A stretch of 64,000 bases of DNA from assembly GCF_036010325.1 (NCBI RefSeq), contig NZ_CP108549.1, forward strand, positions 868,001 to 932,000, written 5' to 3'. This document shows positions 45,318 through 53,397 of this stretch, in pieces. The notes under the pieces were generated by a model that was not told the origin of the DNA, did no database searches, and saw nothing but the letters and a program-made list of their open reading frames with translations. How positions within the stretch are numbered: position 1 is the first letter of the stretch; every line of letters starts with the position of its first letter. The DNA comes from Streptomyces sp. NBC_01210 (GTDB lineage Bacteria; Actinomycetota; Actinomycetes; Streptomycetales; Streptomycetaceae). Position numbers and translations under genes: made by a program.

Positions 45318-46211
45318 ATGACCCCCACACTGCAACAGCTGCGCTATCTCATAGCCGTCGCGGACTGCCGCTCCATCACCGCCGCGGCCTGCTCCGTCTA
45401 TATCGCCCAGCCGGCCCTCTCCCGCTCCATCCAGTCCTTGGAACGCGATCTGGGTGTGGCACTGCTGGACCGCAGGGGCAGAGCGGCGACCCTCACCCCC
45501 GAGGGCTCGCGTGTCGTGCGCCTGGCCCGGACAGTCCTCGACTCGGTGGAGGCGATCGAGGACATCGGTCCGGCGCACGCGGGCAGTTCACGCGGCACGC
45601 TGACCCTGGCCGCCACTCCGACCCTCTCCCTCGACCTGGCCGCCGATCTGGTGCCGTCCTTCACCGAAAGCCACCACGGCATCGACGTACGCCTCCGCCA
45701 GCACGACAGCCGCGAGGCTCTCGTGCGGGCACTGATCGACGGCTCGGCGGAGCTCGGCCTGGTCGATCTCCCCGTCGACAAGGAACTCTCCACGCACCAC
45801 CTCCAGGACCGCGAGGTCGTACTCATCTCCCCGCCGGGATCAGGGCTGCCCGACCCGATGCCGTTCCGGATGCTGGGTGGACTGCGGATGGTGCTGCCGA
45901 CCCCGGGCACAGGCCGGCGCACGGAGCTCGAGGCAATGTTCGGCCGCCTCGGCGTGCGCCCCGTGACCGTGGTGGAAGTGGATGAACGGCTGGCCTGGGT
46001 GACCAGCGTGACGGACGGGCGCGGCTCGCTGATCTGGTACCGGGACATGGTGTTACGGGCCTTCGGCCACCGCGTGGAGGTCCGTTCCTTCACTCCGCCG
46101 CTGCTGCGCGCCGTCGGCATAGTGCATCCGCGCGGCCCACTCAGCCGCGCCGCCCGCGCCTTCCTCTCGCACGCACGCCACAACGCGCCTGTGCAGGAGC
46201 CCGCGAGGTAG
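45318..46211 (+). CDS. LysR-family transcriptional regulator of the PKS locus
   Basis: A 297-residue LTTR. The winged helix-turn-helix (about 1-62) starts M-T-P-T-L-Q-Q-L-R-Y-L and has the S-I-T-A-A-A-C-S-V-Y-I-A-Q-P-A-L-S-R-S recognition region. The periplasmic-binding-like sensor domain (about 88-290) binds an unknown small effector. A -10-like TAACGT ends 6 bases before the ATG with no ribosome site, so the transcript may be leaderless. It is divergent from the giant synthase gene, and a T-N11-A palindrome lies between them; it is probably the cluster's regulator, though this is inferred from position. Confidence 0.88.
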   Translation: MTPTLQQLRYLIAVADCRSITAAACSVYIAQPALSRSIQSLERDLGVALLDRRGRAATLTPEGSRVVRLARTVLDSVEAIEDIGPAHAGSSRGTLTLAATPTLSLDLAADLVPSFTESHHGIDVRLRQHDSREALVRALIDGSAELGLVDLPVDKELSTHHLQDREVVLISPPGSGLPDPMPFRMLGGLRMVLPTPGTGRRTELEAMFGRLGVRPVTVVEVDERLAWVTSVTDGRGSLIWYRDMVLRAFGHRVEVRSFTPPLLRAVGIVHPRGPLSRAARAFLSHARHNAPVQEPAR

Positions 46212-46324
46212 AGCCGACCGGGACGGCTGCCCGCCGGGTATCGGCCCCTGCCCTGCCCTGAAGCGACCCTGCGCCGTCCTGAGGGCTCCGCGCTGCCCTG
46301 AGGGCTCTGCTCATGGCGGCAGGC

Positions 46325-46364
46325 ACGATGCGCCCGCACCCTGTCGCGGGTGCGGGCGCATCGT
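46325..46364. terminator. Strong bidirectional terminator between LysR and cold-shock genes
   Basis: Perfect 17-bp stem (46325-46341 with 46348-46364) and a 6-nt loop, in the gap between converging genes, just after the csp stop. Confidence 0.9.
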
Positions 46365-46373
46365 CCGGTTGAA

Positions 46374-46577
46374 CTAGGCGGGGAGGATGTTCTCCGCCTG
46401 CGGGCCCTTCTGGCCCTGCGTGACGTCGAACGTCACCTTCTGGCCCTCCTGGAGCTCACGGAAGCCCGAGGTGGCGATGTTCGAGTAGTGGGCGAAGACG
46501 TCCGGGCCTCCACCGTCCTGCTCGATGAAGCCGAAGCCCTTTTCCGAGTTGAACCACTTGACGGTTCCGCTGGCCAT
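46374..46577 (-). CDS. CspA-family cold-shock protein
   Basis: A 67-residue OB-fold RNA chaperone with RNP1 K-G-F-G-F-I and RNP2 V-F-A-H-Y motifs (the usual V-F-V-H is V-F-A-H here). It melts RNA secondary structure and aids translation. TGGAGGAC precedes the ATG at 46577. The leader upstream is unusually structured (see the separate entry), as in known cold-shock genes. Strong terminator follows directly. Confidence 0.95.
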   Translation of the reverse strand: MASGTVKWFNSEKGFGFIEQDGGGPDVFAHYSNIATSGFRELQEGQKVTFDVTQGQKGPQAENILPA

Positions 46578-46605
46578 TTGTCCTCCAAGGGGACTCGTAG
46601 TCGGT

Positions 46606-46692
46606 TCCCGCACCGTGCGGGATCCGGAGGTGATCGCCCTGGCCCTCAGAGACTCTGAACAGCAAAACGCCCGTGAACTCGCGCTCACGGGC
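46606..46692 (-). promoter_or_regulatory. Structured 5' leader of the cold-shock gene
   Basis: Three hairpins in the 115 bases before the csp start: GCCCGTGA/TCACGGGC (46669-46692, 8-nt loop, followed on the minus strand by GTTTTG), TCAGAG-A-CTCTGA (46646-46658) and TCCCGCAC/GTGCGGGA (46606-46622). The first looks like an attenuator-type hairpin with a U-run. The leader may control expression with temperature, as in other csp mRNAs. Confidence 0.45.
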
Positions 46693-46802
46693 GACCGGTA
46701 CTTCGGAACCATGACAGCTGAACGCGACGCTACACGGACAAGTGGCTGTAGGGCCACAACAACGATCAAGTCGTTGCGGGATGCCGCCCACGAAAGCGGC
46801 GC

Positions 46803-46833
46803 GAGGTCCCGGTGTGGCGCCCACCGGGACCTC
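46803..46833. terminator. Terminator of the GNAT gene
   Basis: Perfect 12-bp stem GAGGTCCCGGTG / CACCGGGACCTC with a 7-nt loop, starting 23 bases after the GNAT stop on the minus strand. Confidence 0.8.
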
Positions 46834-46855
46834 CGGCCGTCGTCCGGACGCGGTG

Positions 46856-47770
46856 CTATCCCAGTTCGAGACTGGTGACGCCATAGGTACGCGCCACCCA
46901 GGTGTCAGATACGTGGCCGGTGTACATCCGCACGGTCTGGAAGCGGGGTGTGAGGCCGCGGGCCTTGGCCAGAGCACCGGCGGCCTGCTGCGGTTCGGGA
47001 ATGTCGATGGAGACCTCCTCGTCCGGGCCGAGGTGCCCGATGAGGGTGTCGAAGAGCGCTTCGGCAACCTGAGGGGTGTCGGCGAAGAGGGGGCCGATGC
47101 GATGGCCGTCACGGGCGGGCCTGATCACTCCGTAACCGGCGATCCGGCCGTCGCGCAGGTATGCGTACGCGGTGTGGCCGTCGGCGGTCAGCCAGCGGGT
47201 GAGGAAGGGGCGCCGTTCGGCCGGGAAGCACTGCCGGTCATAGGCGGCGATCGCGTCGAGATGGGCCGAGGTGACGGGCACGGCTCCCGCTGCCGGGGTG
47301 CCGGACCGCTCGGGGCGGCCGCCGTAGCGGACGGTGTCGTTGGCGGCGGTGAACCCGGCACGTTGATAGGTGGCGGTCTGGGCGGGTACGGCGTCCAGGC
47401 CGATGATTCGGGTTCCGGCGTGCGGGAAGGCGGCCTGCCAGGTGGCCAGGCCCAACCCCTGACGGCGGTGGTCGGGGTGGACCAGGTAGTAACCGAGGAA
47501 GGCGAACTGCTCCGAGTAGTTGACGATCGAGATCGCCGAGACCGGCCGGGTGCCCAGGCGGCCGATGAAGAACCCGGCGGGATCGGTGGGGTGGAAGGAA
47601 GTCACGTCGTCGCGGCCGGGATTCCACCCTTCCTCGGCGGCCCACTCAACCACCTGATGCCATTCGTCCAGCGAGGCGTCGGCGACGGTGAGTCCGTCGG
47701 CGCCCGGGGCGGCGGGAGTCGGGGCCTCGCTGGTGGAGCGCGGCTGAGGGGTTTCGCCGAGGGGGTGCAT
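46856..47770 (-). CDS. GNAT family N-acetyltransferase (two-domain)
   Basis: A 304-residue protein. The N-terminal GNAT domain (about 25-150) has the acetyl-CoA loop [10 protein letters not shown] (about residues 99-108). A second C-terminal half (about 170-290), resembling the Acetyltransf_18-type domain, carries [13 protein letters not shown] and a hydrophobic ending. Two-domain GNATs often acetylate amines or peptides; substrate unknown. The ATG at 47770 was chosen over a far-upstream start whose leader is Arg/Pro-rich. The gene lies 80 bases after the permease on the same strand. Confidence 0.82.
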   Translation of the reverse strand: MHPLGETPQPRSTSEAPTPAAPGADGLTVADASLDEWHQVVEWAAEEGWNPGRDDVTSFHPTDPAGFFIGRLGTRPVSAISIVNYSEQFAFLGYYLVHPDHRRQGLGLATWQAAFPHAGTRIIGLDAVPAQTATYQRAGFTAANDTVRYGGRPERSGTPAAGAVPVTSAHLDAIAAYDRQCFPAERRPFLTRWLTADGHTAYAYLRDGRIAGYGVIRPARDGHRIGPLFADTPQVAEALFDTLIGHLGPDEEVSIDIPEPQQAAGALAKARGLTPRFQTVRMYTGHVSDTWVARTYGVTSLELG

Positions 47771-47850
47771 ACCTGCTGTTCGTCCCTTCCGATGGGGCCG
47801 GCGCGGCCGCCGCGGGCGGTCTGCCGGTGCTGTGACTGGTGCGTTGCGGG

Positions 47851-49389
47851 TCAGATCAGGTCCATGGCAGCCACTTCGTCGGGGCTGCCGTAGCTGACAG
47901 GCCCGTGGAACCGCCGGCGGGCGGTGGCGAACCACCACACGGTGGCGATGAGCAGCACCACTCCCAGTGCGATCGGTGCGTAGTTGAACGAGTCGGCGGT
48001 GATCGGTGAGACCTGCGGCAGCATGAACAGCACACTACTGATCACGATCCAGGTCACGGCGATACCCGCGACGAGCTTGCCGTAACGACCCAGGTTCCAC
48101 GGGCCGGGCTCGAAGTCGTCCAGTCGCAGCCGGAGGAAGATCGGCACGCCGTAGGCAAGGAAGAGCCCGACGACATTGACGCTCACGATGGCGGTGAAGG
48201 CGGTGTGGGACCACCAGCCGGGCAGTACCAGCACCATGGGGCAGACTGCGGCGAGCCATACGGCCTTGACCGGTGTGCGCGTACGGGAGGACACCGAATG
48301 CCACCAACGGGAGCCGGGCATCGCCCCGTCGCGGGAGAACGCGAAGATCTGGCGGGTATTGCTGGTCATGTTGGCCAGCCCGCAAAACAGCATGGCGCCG
48401 ATCACGATCAACAGGAGCAGCTTGGCCGTGCCCGTGCCGAGTGCGTCGATGAGAATCTGCACCGGCGGCGCTGACGCACTCGCCGTATCGGCATAATCAC
48501 GGATCGCGTACACCAGTGCGAGCATGAGGATCAGTCCGGTGATCGCCGAGTAGGCGATCGCACGCATAATGCCCTTCGGCGCGTTGACAGTTGCCTTCAC
48601 GGTCTCTTCGGACATATGGAAGCTGCCGTCGAAGCCGGTGAACGTCCAGCTGGTGACGAGCAGACCAAGCATTGCCGCGTACATGCCATTACTGAAACCG
48701 GTGTTGTTGACGAAGTGGGTCATGAACGACGCCGGCTGATGGTGCGTGGGTATCACGATCAGCGAGGTGACGATCACCACCATGCCGATCAGCAGCCACC
48801 ATACGGAGATCCGGTTCACCAGGGCGACGAGCTGCACCGTATACGTATTGGCCAGCGCCTGGAGCAGCAGGATCACCGCTGCGATGCCGACCGTCTGCTG
48901 CGCTGTCGCCTCGTAGGAGGGCCACTGCATCGCGATGAACGCCTGGATGAAGGTGGCGGCGGCGTAGTTGGTGGCGGCCGTGCCGCCCACCTGACCGACG
49001 AAGTTCAGCCAGCCCGTGTACCAGGACCAGGCGCCGCGATGACGCTTGGCGAGCTTGCCTGCGGAGAAGTACAACGCGCCGCTGGTCGGGTAGGCGGAGG
49101 CGATCTCACCCATGGCCGCACCGACGAACAGCACCATGATCGACACGCCGATCCAGCCGAAGACGAGAATCCGCGGCCCACCGGCACCCATTCCGAACCC
49201 GAATGCGGAAAAGATCCCGGAGATGATGTTGATGATCGTGAAGGAGATCGCGAAATTGTCGAATGCACGGAATCGGCGGGTAAGTTTCCGCGGATATCCC
49301 ATGGCATGCAGCGTCGCGTCATCGTCGAGGGTGACAGACGTTTCGTCGTGACGGGTTTTCGAGCGAGAGAGATATGTGCGCTCGGACAC
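47851..49389 (-). CDS. APC-family amino acid permease
   Basis: A 512-residue membrane protein with about 12 helices. The first helix has the APC superfamily pattern (F-D-N-F-A-I-S-F-T-I-I-N-I-I-S-G), followed by G-E-I-A-S-A-Y-P-T-S-G-A-L-Y-F. Such carriers import amino acids or polyamines, often by proton symport or exchange; the specificity is not visible. It shares the strand with the GNAT gene and could form an uptake/acetylation pair, though the 80-base gap gives no coupling. About 96 bases separate it from the next gene upstream. Confidence 0.85.
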   Translation of the reverse strand: MSERTYLSRSKTRHDETSVTLDDDATLHAMGYPRKLTRRFRAFDNFAISFTIINIISGIFSAFGFGMGAGGPRILVFGWIGVSIMVLFVGAAMGEIASAYPTSGALYFSAGKLAKRHRGAWSWYTGWLNFVGQVGGTAATNYAAATFIQAFIAMQWPSYEATAQQTVGIAAVILLLQALANTYTVQLVALVNRISVWWLLIGMVVIVTSLIVIPTHHQPASFMTHFVNNTGFSNGMYAAMLGLLVTSWTFTGFDGSFHMSEETVKATVNAPKGIMRAIAYSAITGLILMLALVYAIRDYADTASASAPPVQILIDALGTGTAKLLLLIVIGAMLFCGLANMTSNTRQIFAFSRDGAMPGSRWWHSVSSRTRTPVKAVWLAAVCPMVLVLPGWWSHTAFTAIVSVNVVGLFLAYGVPIFLRLRLDDFEPGPWNLGRYGKLVAGIAVTWIVISSVLFMLPQVSPITADSFNYAPIALGVVLLIATVWWFATARRRFHGPVSYGSPDEVAAMDLI

Positions 49390-49485
49390 AATCGCAGCCT
49401 TTCCGATAGGGCTGATGGGGGGTGATTGCGCTGAAAGGAATATTTCATCGTGCGCCCTGGAAGTCCGTAAACTCGCCAGGGAGTT

Positions 49486-50553
49486 TCAGGCGGCATTGGG
49501 GATCGGCAGTCCGCATGAGCGTCTCGCTCTGGTGAGCTGCTCCGCGGGTTCACCGAACGCGCTCCAGGGCATGCGAGAGGCATACGGGCCCATCGCCGTG
49601 AAGACTTCCCGTGCCTCGAATTCGCGCTTCGCCATGTACAGCGCGTGCGCGAGGTACGCCAGGTCCAGCACCGGAGTGAACCGGTAGTCGGCCACCTGCG
49701 GAAACCAGTGGTTGTAGCTTCCCGTCGCCGTGGCGATCCACTGGGACTGCTCCCACGTGCTGTCAGCCAGCAGAGCGGAGGGGTCGTAGTCCTCGACGAG
49801 CGCCACCAGCGGGAGCAGCCGAAGGGCCGAGGTGGCCGGCGCCCGGTGGCTGAGGAACGAGGCGACGTCCCATCTCGCGCTCGCCGACCCGCCGTGACGG
49901 GTGAAGAAGAAGGCCAGGAACCGGTGGTGCGCTTCGCGGTTCCAGGGGTCGAGCCGGAGAATGCGGGAGAACAGATACCAGGGGCCCGGCGGTGCTGTCA
50001 GCAGCCCTTGCGGAGCGGGATCGCGGGGTCGGCGGAGGCGGGCCATGGCCAGTTGAGCCACCCATGGGGTCGGGTCCTCGGGCAGCATCTGCGCCGCTCG
50101 ATCACACGCCGTCTGTGCGATGCCCACGAGGGTGCCCGCCCGTCGGTCACCGGCATCCGCCATACGTAACGCCCGGAGCATCGCCACGCGCGCCCAGAGC
50201 AGTGCCGCCTCCGCACTCGGCTCCTCGGCCAGCCAGCGCTCGGCCAGATCGGAGTCCGCAGCCTCGGAAGCCAGCACCAGTGACCGGTGGGCCCGCACAT
50301 CGAAATCGCCGCGTGCCTCCCTGAGGACGTCGTGTGCGCCGAGGTACCTGCCGGCCTTCACATCAATGCATGCTCGCGCCAACTGGCGATCGTCGGCCGC
50401 CGGATGCCACACGTACTGCCCCTCAAAGGAGCCAGCAGCCACGATCCCCTCCCCATCCCGCACAGGACACCACTCACAACACACACGTTTCCGGCCACTG
50501 CCGAATTCAGCCGGATCCGACAGATCCGCCGGCAGCGTCAACACCCTACTCAA
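49486..50553 (-). CDS. Hypothetical helical-repeat protein
   Basis: About 355 residues, soluble, without signal peptide. The body is strongly helical and Ala/Leu/Arg-rich (TPR-like in feel), with long blocks resembling A-x-x-x-L-x-x-A repeats, followed by a W-x-Q-S-Q-W motif near 265. The N-terminal part has two Cys pairs (V-C-C-E-W-C). I do not recognise the family. The assigned TTG start is uncertain; a GTG three codons later is equally plausible and no clear ribosome site is visible. It lies upstream of the amino-acid permease on the same strand. Confidence 0.6.
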   Translation of the reverse strand: MSRVLTLPADLSDPAEFGSGRKRVCCEWCPVRDGEGIVAAGSFEGQYVWHPAADDRQLARACIDVKAGRYLGAHDVLREARGDFDVRAHRSLVLASEAADSDLAERWLAEEPSAEAALLWARVAMLRALRMADAGDRRAGTLVGIAQTACDRAAQMLPEDPTPWVAQLAMARLRRPRDPAPQGLLTAPPGPWYLFSRILRLDPWNREAHHRFLAFFFTRHGGSASARWDVASFLSHRAPATSALRLLPLVALVEDYDPSALLADSTWEQSQWIATATGSYNHWFPQVADYRFTPVLDLAYLAHALYMAKREFEAREVFTAMGPYASRMPWSAFGEPAEQLTRARRSCGLPIPNAA

Positions 50554-50612
50554 ACATCAAGTCGCCTCGAAACTGATCCCCCGGAATATCTGGCGTCAAA
50601 TCGATTGGCGCT

Positions 50613-50873
50613 ATGGCATTCAAGTCGGATGCGATCCATGTCGCGGAGGATGGTTTGGCATATGCCTTTCTCGCGGGATCCTCTCCTGCGCCTGCATTGG
50701 TGGAGGCGTTCCAGGACGAGGCGACCGCGGCGCAGGTCGACGACGAGCACTTCTCCGCTGCGCCGGAAAAGATGCGCCCTGGTGGCGGGCCCGTGCGGAT
50801 GCGAAGCGGCCCACGTGCGGTGACCCTGGAGGAGTGGGGGCCATGCGGCGAGGAGGATGACCGATGTCCGTAA
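50613..50873 (+). CDS. Possible small protein overlapping the antitoxin-like gene
   Basis: An 86-codon frame whose TAA stop overlaps the next ATG by 10 bases. Third-position G/C is moderate in the first 25 codons and higher later. No recognised domain and no clear ribosome site; it may be a real leader protein or merely an open frame. The 310-base gap between the hypothetical gene (ends 50553) and the antitoxin-like gene holds nothing else. Confidence 0.3.
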   Translation: MAFKSDAIHVAEDGLAYAFLAGSSPAPALVEAFQDEATAAQVDDEHFSAAPEKMRPGGGPVRMRSGPRAVTLEEWGPCGEEDDRCP

Positions 50874-51058
50874 TGGACAAGATCAAGCACATGCTCAAGG
50901 GCCATGAGTCCCAGGCCGACCAGGGCATCGAAAAGACGGGCGACTTCGTCGACGACAAGACAAAGGGCAAGCACCGACGCCAGGTCGACACCGCCCAGGA
51001 CACGATGAGGGAGCAGTTCGGCACGGACCGGGACCGGGACAACCCGCCCCAGCCCTGA
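50864..51058 (+). CDS. Antitoxin-like small protein (MT0933/Rv0909 family)
   Basis: A 64-residue, highly charged protein: M-x-x-M-D-K-I-K-H-M-L-K-G-H-E-S-Q-A-D-Q-G-I-E-K near the start, then D-D-K-T-K-G-K-H-x-x-Q-V-D-T-A-Q-D. This matches the MT0933-like antitoxin family, found across actinobacteria mostly without a toxin partner. No toxin gene is adjacent here, so it is an orphan. AGGAGG lies 7 bases before the ATG. A strong hairpin follows. Confidence 0.82.
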   Translation: MSVMDKIKHMLKGHESQADQGIEKTGDFVDDKTKGKHRRQVDTAQDTMREQFGTDRDRDNPPQP

Positions 51059-51088
51059 CCACGTCGAGCCACTCCCCCACACGTACGC

Positions 51089-51119
51089 CTCCGCCGCCCT
51101 CAGCACGAGGGCGGCGGAG
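51089..51119. terminator. Terminator between the antitoxin-like and NTF2-like genes
   Basis: Perfect 13-bp stem CTCCGCCGCCCTC / GAGGGCGGCGGAG with a 5-nt loop, between converging genes. Confidence 0.88.
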
Positions 51120-51166
51120 ACAGCGCTGACATGGGCAGGCGGGCTGCAGTGGCGAAGGCGAGCCGC

Positions 51167-51598
51167 TCAGTGATCGGCGGGCGCGGGGACGAGTCCGTCC
51201 GCGACGAGGCCGGCGAGTACCGCCTCGCTCAACGCATGGACCGCGGACTGCGGGCGGACCATCACGGTGAACTCCTTGATCCGGCCCGTCTCGTCGAACT
51301 GGAGCAGATCGATGCCGTGGATCTGCATGCCGTTCACGGCTGCCCGGAAGAGCAGGATCTCCGACGGAGCCTCCGCACCGTCCGTACTGGTCTCGGCCGC
51401 GCCGTCGAACTGTCCGATGTAGCGGAAGTCCTCGAAGGTCCGCAGCAGGACACCGAAGAGGCCCAGCACCATCGGCCTGCCCTCGAAGGGCCTGAACTTC
51501 ACCGGGCTGTAGAAGCGGACATCGTCGGTGAACAGCTCGTCGAGCGCGGCGAGATCCCCCGCCTCCACGGCGGCGCGGAAACGTTCAGCAGTCTCCAT
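51167..51598 (-). CDS. SnoaL/NTF2-like protein
   Basis: A 143-residue protein of the SnoaL/nuclear-transport-factor-2 fold: an opening helix (E-R-F-R-A-A-V-E-A-G-D-L-A-A-L), F-T-D-D-V-R-F-Y-S-P and V-M-V-R-P-Q-S-A near the end. Such cone-shaped proteins bind small hydrophobic molecules; functions vary widely. The ATG follows GGAGGAG. It is divergent from a PadR regulator, and the shared 38-bp dyad between them makes it the most likely PadR target. Confidence 0.83.
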   Translation of the reverse strand: METAERFRAAVEAGDLAALDELFTDDVRFYSPVKFRPFEGRPMVLGLFGVLLRTFEDFRYIGQFDGAAETSTDGAEAPSEILLFRAAVNGMQIHGIDLLQFDETGRIKEFTVMVRPQSAVHALSEAVLAGLVADGLVPAPADH

Positions 51599-51623
51599 GA
51601 CTCCTCCTGATCCTGATTCTTCT

Positions 51624-51661
51624 CATACTCAAGAATATGACTAGTCAGTTCCTTGAGTATG
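51624..51661. promoter_or_regulatory. 38-bp double palindrome: PadR operator
   Basis: Outer arms CATACTCAAG (51624-51633) and CTTGAGTATG (51652-51661) and an inner perfect palindrome TGACTAGTCA (51638-51647) share the same centre (between 51642 and 51643). It sits in the 100-bp divergent region, so it could repress both genes. Confidence 0.7.
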
Positions 51662-51699
51662 ATGCAGGGACGGACAAGCAATGGGAAGGGGCTGCTTCG

Positions 51700-52269
51700 A
51701 TGGCCTTGCGGCACGCCGTACTGGCGGCGCTCCTGGACGGTGAGTACAGCGGATACCAGCTGGCCAAGGCGTTCGACGTCGGCGTCGCGAACTTCTGGCA
51801 CGCACTGCCGCAGCAGCTGTACGCCGAGCTGACCAAGCTGGAGAAGGAGGGCCTGGTCGCGGGACGGCAGGTGGTACAGGAGACCCGGCCCAACAAACGG
51901 CTGTTCCAGGTCACCCGGGCCGGTCTCGCCGAGCTCGAGCAGTTCGCGGCAGGCTCGTCGAAACCCTCGTTCATCCGCGACGACCTGCTGGTCAAGGTCC
52001 AGGCCGCCGACCGCATCGGCACCGGTCCCGTGATCGAACAGCTCGAGGAGCGAGCCGCTGTCGCGCAGGCCAAGGTCGAGCTCTTCGGCAAACTTCTGCG
52101 GCAGATGCGCGGCGATGCGGACGAGGAGGAGTTCCTGCTCCGCGGCGAGCGGATCGGGCCGTACCTGACCTGCCTGCGCGGTCTGGCCTTCGAACAGGAC
52201 AACCGGGACTGGTGCTTGCGGATCGCGGCCGTCCTGCGGAAGAGGCAGAGCACTCCTGCCGAGCGGTGA
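51700..52269 (+). CDS. PadR-family transcriptional regulator
   Basis: A 189-residue repressor. The PadR winged helix (about 1-85) starts M-A-L-R-H-A-V-L-A-A-L-L-D-G-E-Y-S-G-Y-Q-L-A-K and includes the W-H-A-L-P-Q-Q-L-Y-A-E-L-T-K-L wing region. The C-terminal helical domain (about 90-180) mediates dimerisation. The ATG at 51700 follows AAGGGGC; a longer in-frame start would overlap the operator. PadR proteins usually sense phenolic or other small molecules and autoregulate. Confidence 0.86.
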   Translation: MALRHAVLAALLDGEYSGYQLAKAFDVGVANFWHALPQQLYAELTKLEKEGLVAGRQVVQETRPNKRLFQVTRAGLAELEQFAAGSSKPSFIRDDLLVKVQAADRIGTGPVIEQLEERAAVAQAKVELFGKLLRQMRGDADEEEFLLRGERIGPYLTCLRGLAFEQDNRDWCLRIAAVLRKRQSTPAER

Positions 52270-52327
52270 ACACCGGCGCAGTACGCGACCACGTGCGTGC
52301 CCGCGTCACCGTCTCCGGATGGCCGGC

Positions 52328-52356
52328 CGCCGCCGGTGACAACGCTTCCGGCGGCG
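52328..52356. terminator. Terminator between PadR and PrmC-like genes
   Basis: Perfect 9-bp stem CGCCGCCGG / CCGGCGGCG with an 11-nt loop between converging genes. Confidence 0.65.
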
Positions 52357-52379
52357 ACCACCCGTACGGAACCGGGCGT

Positions 52380-53174
52380 CTAGGGAGCAGGCCTGGTTCC
52401 GATGACAACGGTGGCGTACAGCTCCTCGGAGCTGACCACCTGCGGGATCAGCCCGTCACGGGCGACGGTTTCGACGGCCCGCGGGGCCTGGCGCTCGCTC
52501 GTCTCGAACAGCAGATGGCCGCCCGGCGCCAGCCAGAGTGACGCCGCGGCGGTCACCCGCCGCAGGACGTCGAGCCCGTCCGCGCCACCGTCGAGCGCCA
52601 CCCGCGCCTCGTGGACACGGGCCTCCGCGGGGAGCAGCTCGATCTCTTCGGTGGGCACATAGGGCACATTGGCGAGCAGGACGTCGACGCGGCCCCGCAG
52701 CGTGCCGGGCAAGGGCTCGTAGAGGTCACCTTCGTAGACCTGGCCTCCGGCGGCGGTGACATTGCGGCGGGCGCACCGCACCGCGGCGGGATCGATGTCG
52801 GCGGCGTGCAGTTCGGCCCGGTCCAGGCCGGCGACCACCGCCGCGCCCAACGCGCCCGAGCCGCAGCACAGGTCGACGACGACAGCTCGCGGCCCGGCCA
52901 GCGCGGCGGCCCTGCCGACGAGGAACTCGGTGCGGCGGCGTGGTACGAAGACGCCGGGGTCCACGGCGATCCGCAGGCCGCAGAACTCCGCCCAGCCAAG
53001 GACGTGTTCGAGGGGCAGGCCGACAACTCGCCGCTCCACCAGGGCAGCGAGGTGTTCGGAGTCGCGTGCCGCGGAGACGAGCAACTGTGCCTCGTCCTCG
53101 GCGAAGACACAGCCGGCGGCACGAAGCCTGGTGACGATGACGGAAAGAGGAAGAAGTGACGGTGAAACCGACAT
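52380..53174 (-). CDS. PrmC/HemK-like N5-glutamine methyltransferase
   Basis: A 264-residue class I methyltransferase. Motif I is V-V-D-L-C-C-G-S-G-A-L-G near residue 98; the family's N-P-P-Y catalytic motif appears as N-V-P-Y (near 168), as in a subgroup of actinobacterial homologues; and the release-factor-methyltransferase opening L-G-W-A-E-F-C-G-L-R-I-x-V-x-P-G-V-F-V-P-R is present. HemK/PrmC enzymes methylate the Gln of the release-factor GGQ motif. The altered second residue means the substrate may differ. The ATG is at 53174. Confidence 0.83.
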   Translation of the reverse strand: MSVSPSLLPLSVIVTRLRAAGCVFAEDEAQLLVSAARDSEHLAALVERRVVGLPLEHVLGWAEFCGLRIAVDPGVFVPRRRTEFLVGRAAALAGPRAVVVDLCCGSGALGAAVVAGLDRAELHAADIDPAAVRCARRNVTAAGGQVYEGDLYEPLPGTLRGRVDVLLANVPYVPTEEIELLPAEARVHEARVALDGGADGLDVLRRVTAAASLWLAPGGHLLFETSERQAPRAVETVARDGLIPQVVSSEELYATVVIGTRPAP

Positions 53175-53397
53175 GCCAACCTTTCGGGATGCCTATGGGC
53201 GCTCCCGCGGTCACCTATGCCTGACGGACCGCACAGCCGTGAGATGAGAGCACCCAGCCTGGTACAGCGGTAATGGGTCTCACCTCCTCGGTACGTTTCC
53301 TGCTGGAGACGGCAACATTACCCCGAGCCGGACCGCGGCACGCAGTTCGGTCGACGCCCGGGCGCAAACGCGCCCTGCCCAGATATTCTCATCAGTG

